DNA of 5,096 bases from Clostridia bacterium (GTDB lineage Bacteria; Bacillota_A; Clostridia; Oscillospirales; QAKW01): the NCBI GenBank assembly GCA_017396865.1, contig JAFQKO010000071.1, positions 1 through 5,096 on the forward strand, given 5' to 3'. Shown piece by piece: positions 4,568 to 5,096 of the stretch. Position 1 is the first letter of the stretch, and each line of letters begins with the position of its first letter. The notes beneath the pieces were generated by a model. It saw only the letters and a program-made list of their open reading frames with translations. It had not been told where the DNA came from and ran no database searches. The position numbers and the translations under genes were made by a program.

Positions 4568-5096
4568 GTGGAGAGCATCGTTTGGAATCCTTGGCACGGA
4601 TGCAAAAAATATTCCGAGGGCTGCCGCCATTGCTACGTTTATCGGCGGGATGAATCGGTGGGGCGGGATGCCTCCGAGATCAGCCGCAATCAGGATTTCT
4701 ATCTGCCTGCCGCCCGCAACCGCAAGGGGGAGTATAAGATCCCTTCGGGCACGGTGGTGTTCGCCTCCATGACCAGCGATTTTTTTCTGGAGGAGGCCGA
4801 CCCTTGGCGGGATGAGATCTGGGCGCTGATCGCCCTGCGGCGGGATCTTCATTTTATGATCATCACCAAGCGGATCCTGCGGGTGCAGCAATGCCTGCCC
4901 GCCGATTGGGGGGAGGGTTATCCTCATGTGACCATCCTCTGCACCATGGAGAATCAGCAGGAGGCCGACCGCCGCCTGCCCGCTTTGCTTAAACTGCCCG
5001 CCAAGCATAAGGAGATCATCTGCGAGCCGCTGCTCTCTGCCATTGATTTCCACGGTCGGCTGACGGGCGAGATCGAGGGGATGACCGTTGGCGGCG
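4568..5096 (+). CDS. DUF5131 / phage Gp37-Gp68 family protein, N-terminal 176 residues (3' end beyond window)
   Basis: The partial protein starts with VESIVWNPWHGCKKYSEGC and matches the phage Gp37/Gp68 (DUF5131) family, whose hallmark is an N-terminal three-cysteine motif. Here it is C12-X6-C19-X2-C22 followed by YVYRRDE. The motif resembles, but is not identical to, the CX3CX2C cluster site of radical SAM enzymes, and a TIM-barrel-like radical SAM relationship has been suggested for the family. Further family-like parts are FASMTSDFFLEEADPWR (about 67-83), the strand FMIITKR (about 98-104), VTILCTMENQ and, at the window end, the beginning of a VGGES-like segment. The start is GTG at 4568, with AGAGGTGA seven bases upstream. 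Members occur in phages and mobile elements and some sit next to a 'three-Cys-motif partner' gene; whether one follows here cannot be seen. The biochemical role is unknown. Confidence 0.85.
   Translation, partial: MESIVWNPWHGCKKYSEGCRHCYVYRRDESVGRDASEISRNQDFYLPAARNRKGEYKIPSGTVVFASMTSDFFLEEADPWRDEIWALIALRRDLHFMIITKRILRVQQCLPADWGEGYPHVTILCTMENQQEADRRLPALLKLPAKHKEIICEPLLSAIDFHGRLTGEIEGMTVGG

Noticed and set aside
4550..5053. Minus-strand open frame (167 codons) opposite the DUF5131 gene
   Set aside because: No recognisable domain, no ribosome binding site, and the plus-strand frame has the three-cysteine family motif with a good start signal.

Overview
The window looks like chromosomal DNA from a spore-forming, probably gut-associated member of the Clostridia (Firmicutes/Bacillota). 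The supporting evidence is a PdaA-type spore-cortex deacetylase, strong AGGAGG-like ribosome binding sites, consensus sigma-A promoters, and GC-rich genes separated by short AT-rich gaps. Species cannot be told from the sequence. No rRNA, tRNA, CRISPR array, transposase or integrase is visible, and no gap without a gene exceeds 300 bases.

Layout. (1) 1-1049, minus: the N-terminal 349 residues of the translational GTPase TypA/BipA, cut by the window edge. (2) 1050-1186: a divergent intergenic region with an extended -10 promoter for typA and two small palindromes. (3) 1187-1969, plus: a PdaA-like polysaccharide deacetylase, followed by a bidirectional terminator. (4) 2006-2479: an AT-rich two-gene cassette in which a 42-codon gene of unknown function (minus) and a 72-residue XRE-family repressor (plus) face away from each other across a 126-base control region. 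(5) A 20-bp perfect hairpin at 2477-2520 that contains the stop codons of both the repressor and the next gene. (6) 2518-3495, minus: a cytoplasmic glycosidase-like protein resembling GH20. (7) 3581-4528, plus: a PiT-family phosphate permease. (8) 4568-end, plus: the N-terminal 176 residues of a DUF5131 / phage Gp37-Gp68 family protein with a CX6CX2C motif, with its own promoter.

Most genes appear to be single transcription units, with alternating strands and separate promoters, so no large operon is evident. The most structured part is the 2135-2260 control region. It holds two back-to-back promoters whose -35 boxes overlap, and three copies of AGTC-N7-GACT placed over the promoter elements. 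This is the arrangement expected of a small repressor controlling both itself and the strong promoter of the 42-aa gene. The cassette is flanked by bidirectional terminators and is richer in A+T than its neighbours, which suggests an acquired, transcriptionally insulated module. The DUF5131 gene at the right end is the other candidate for poorly understood biology; its partner genes, if any, lie outside the window.
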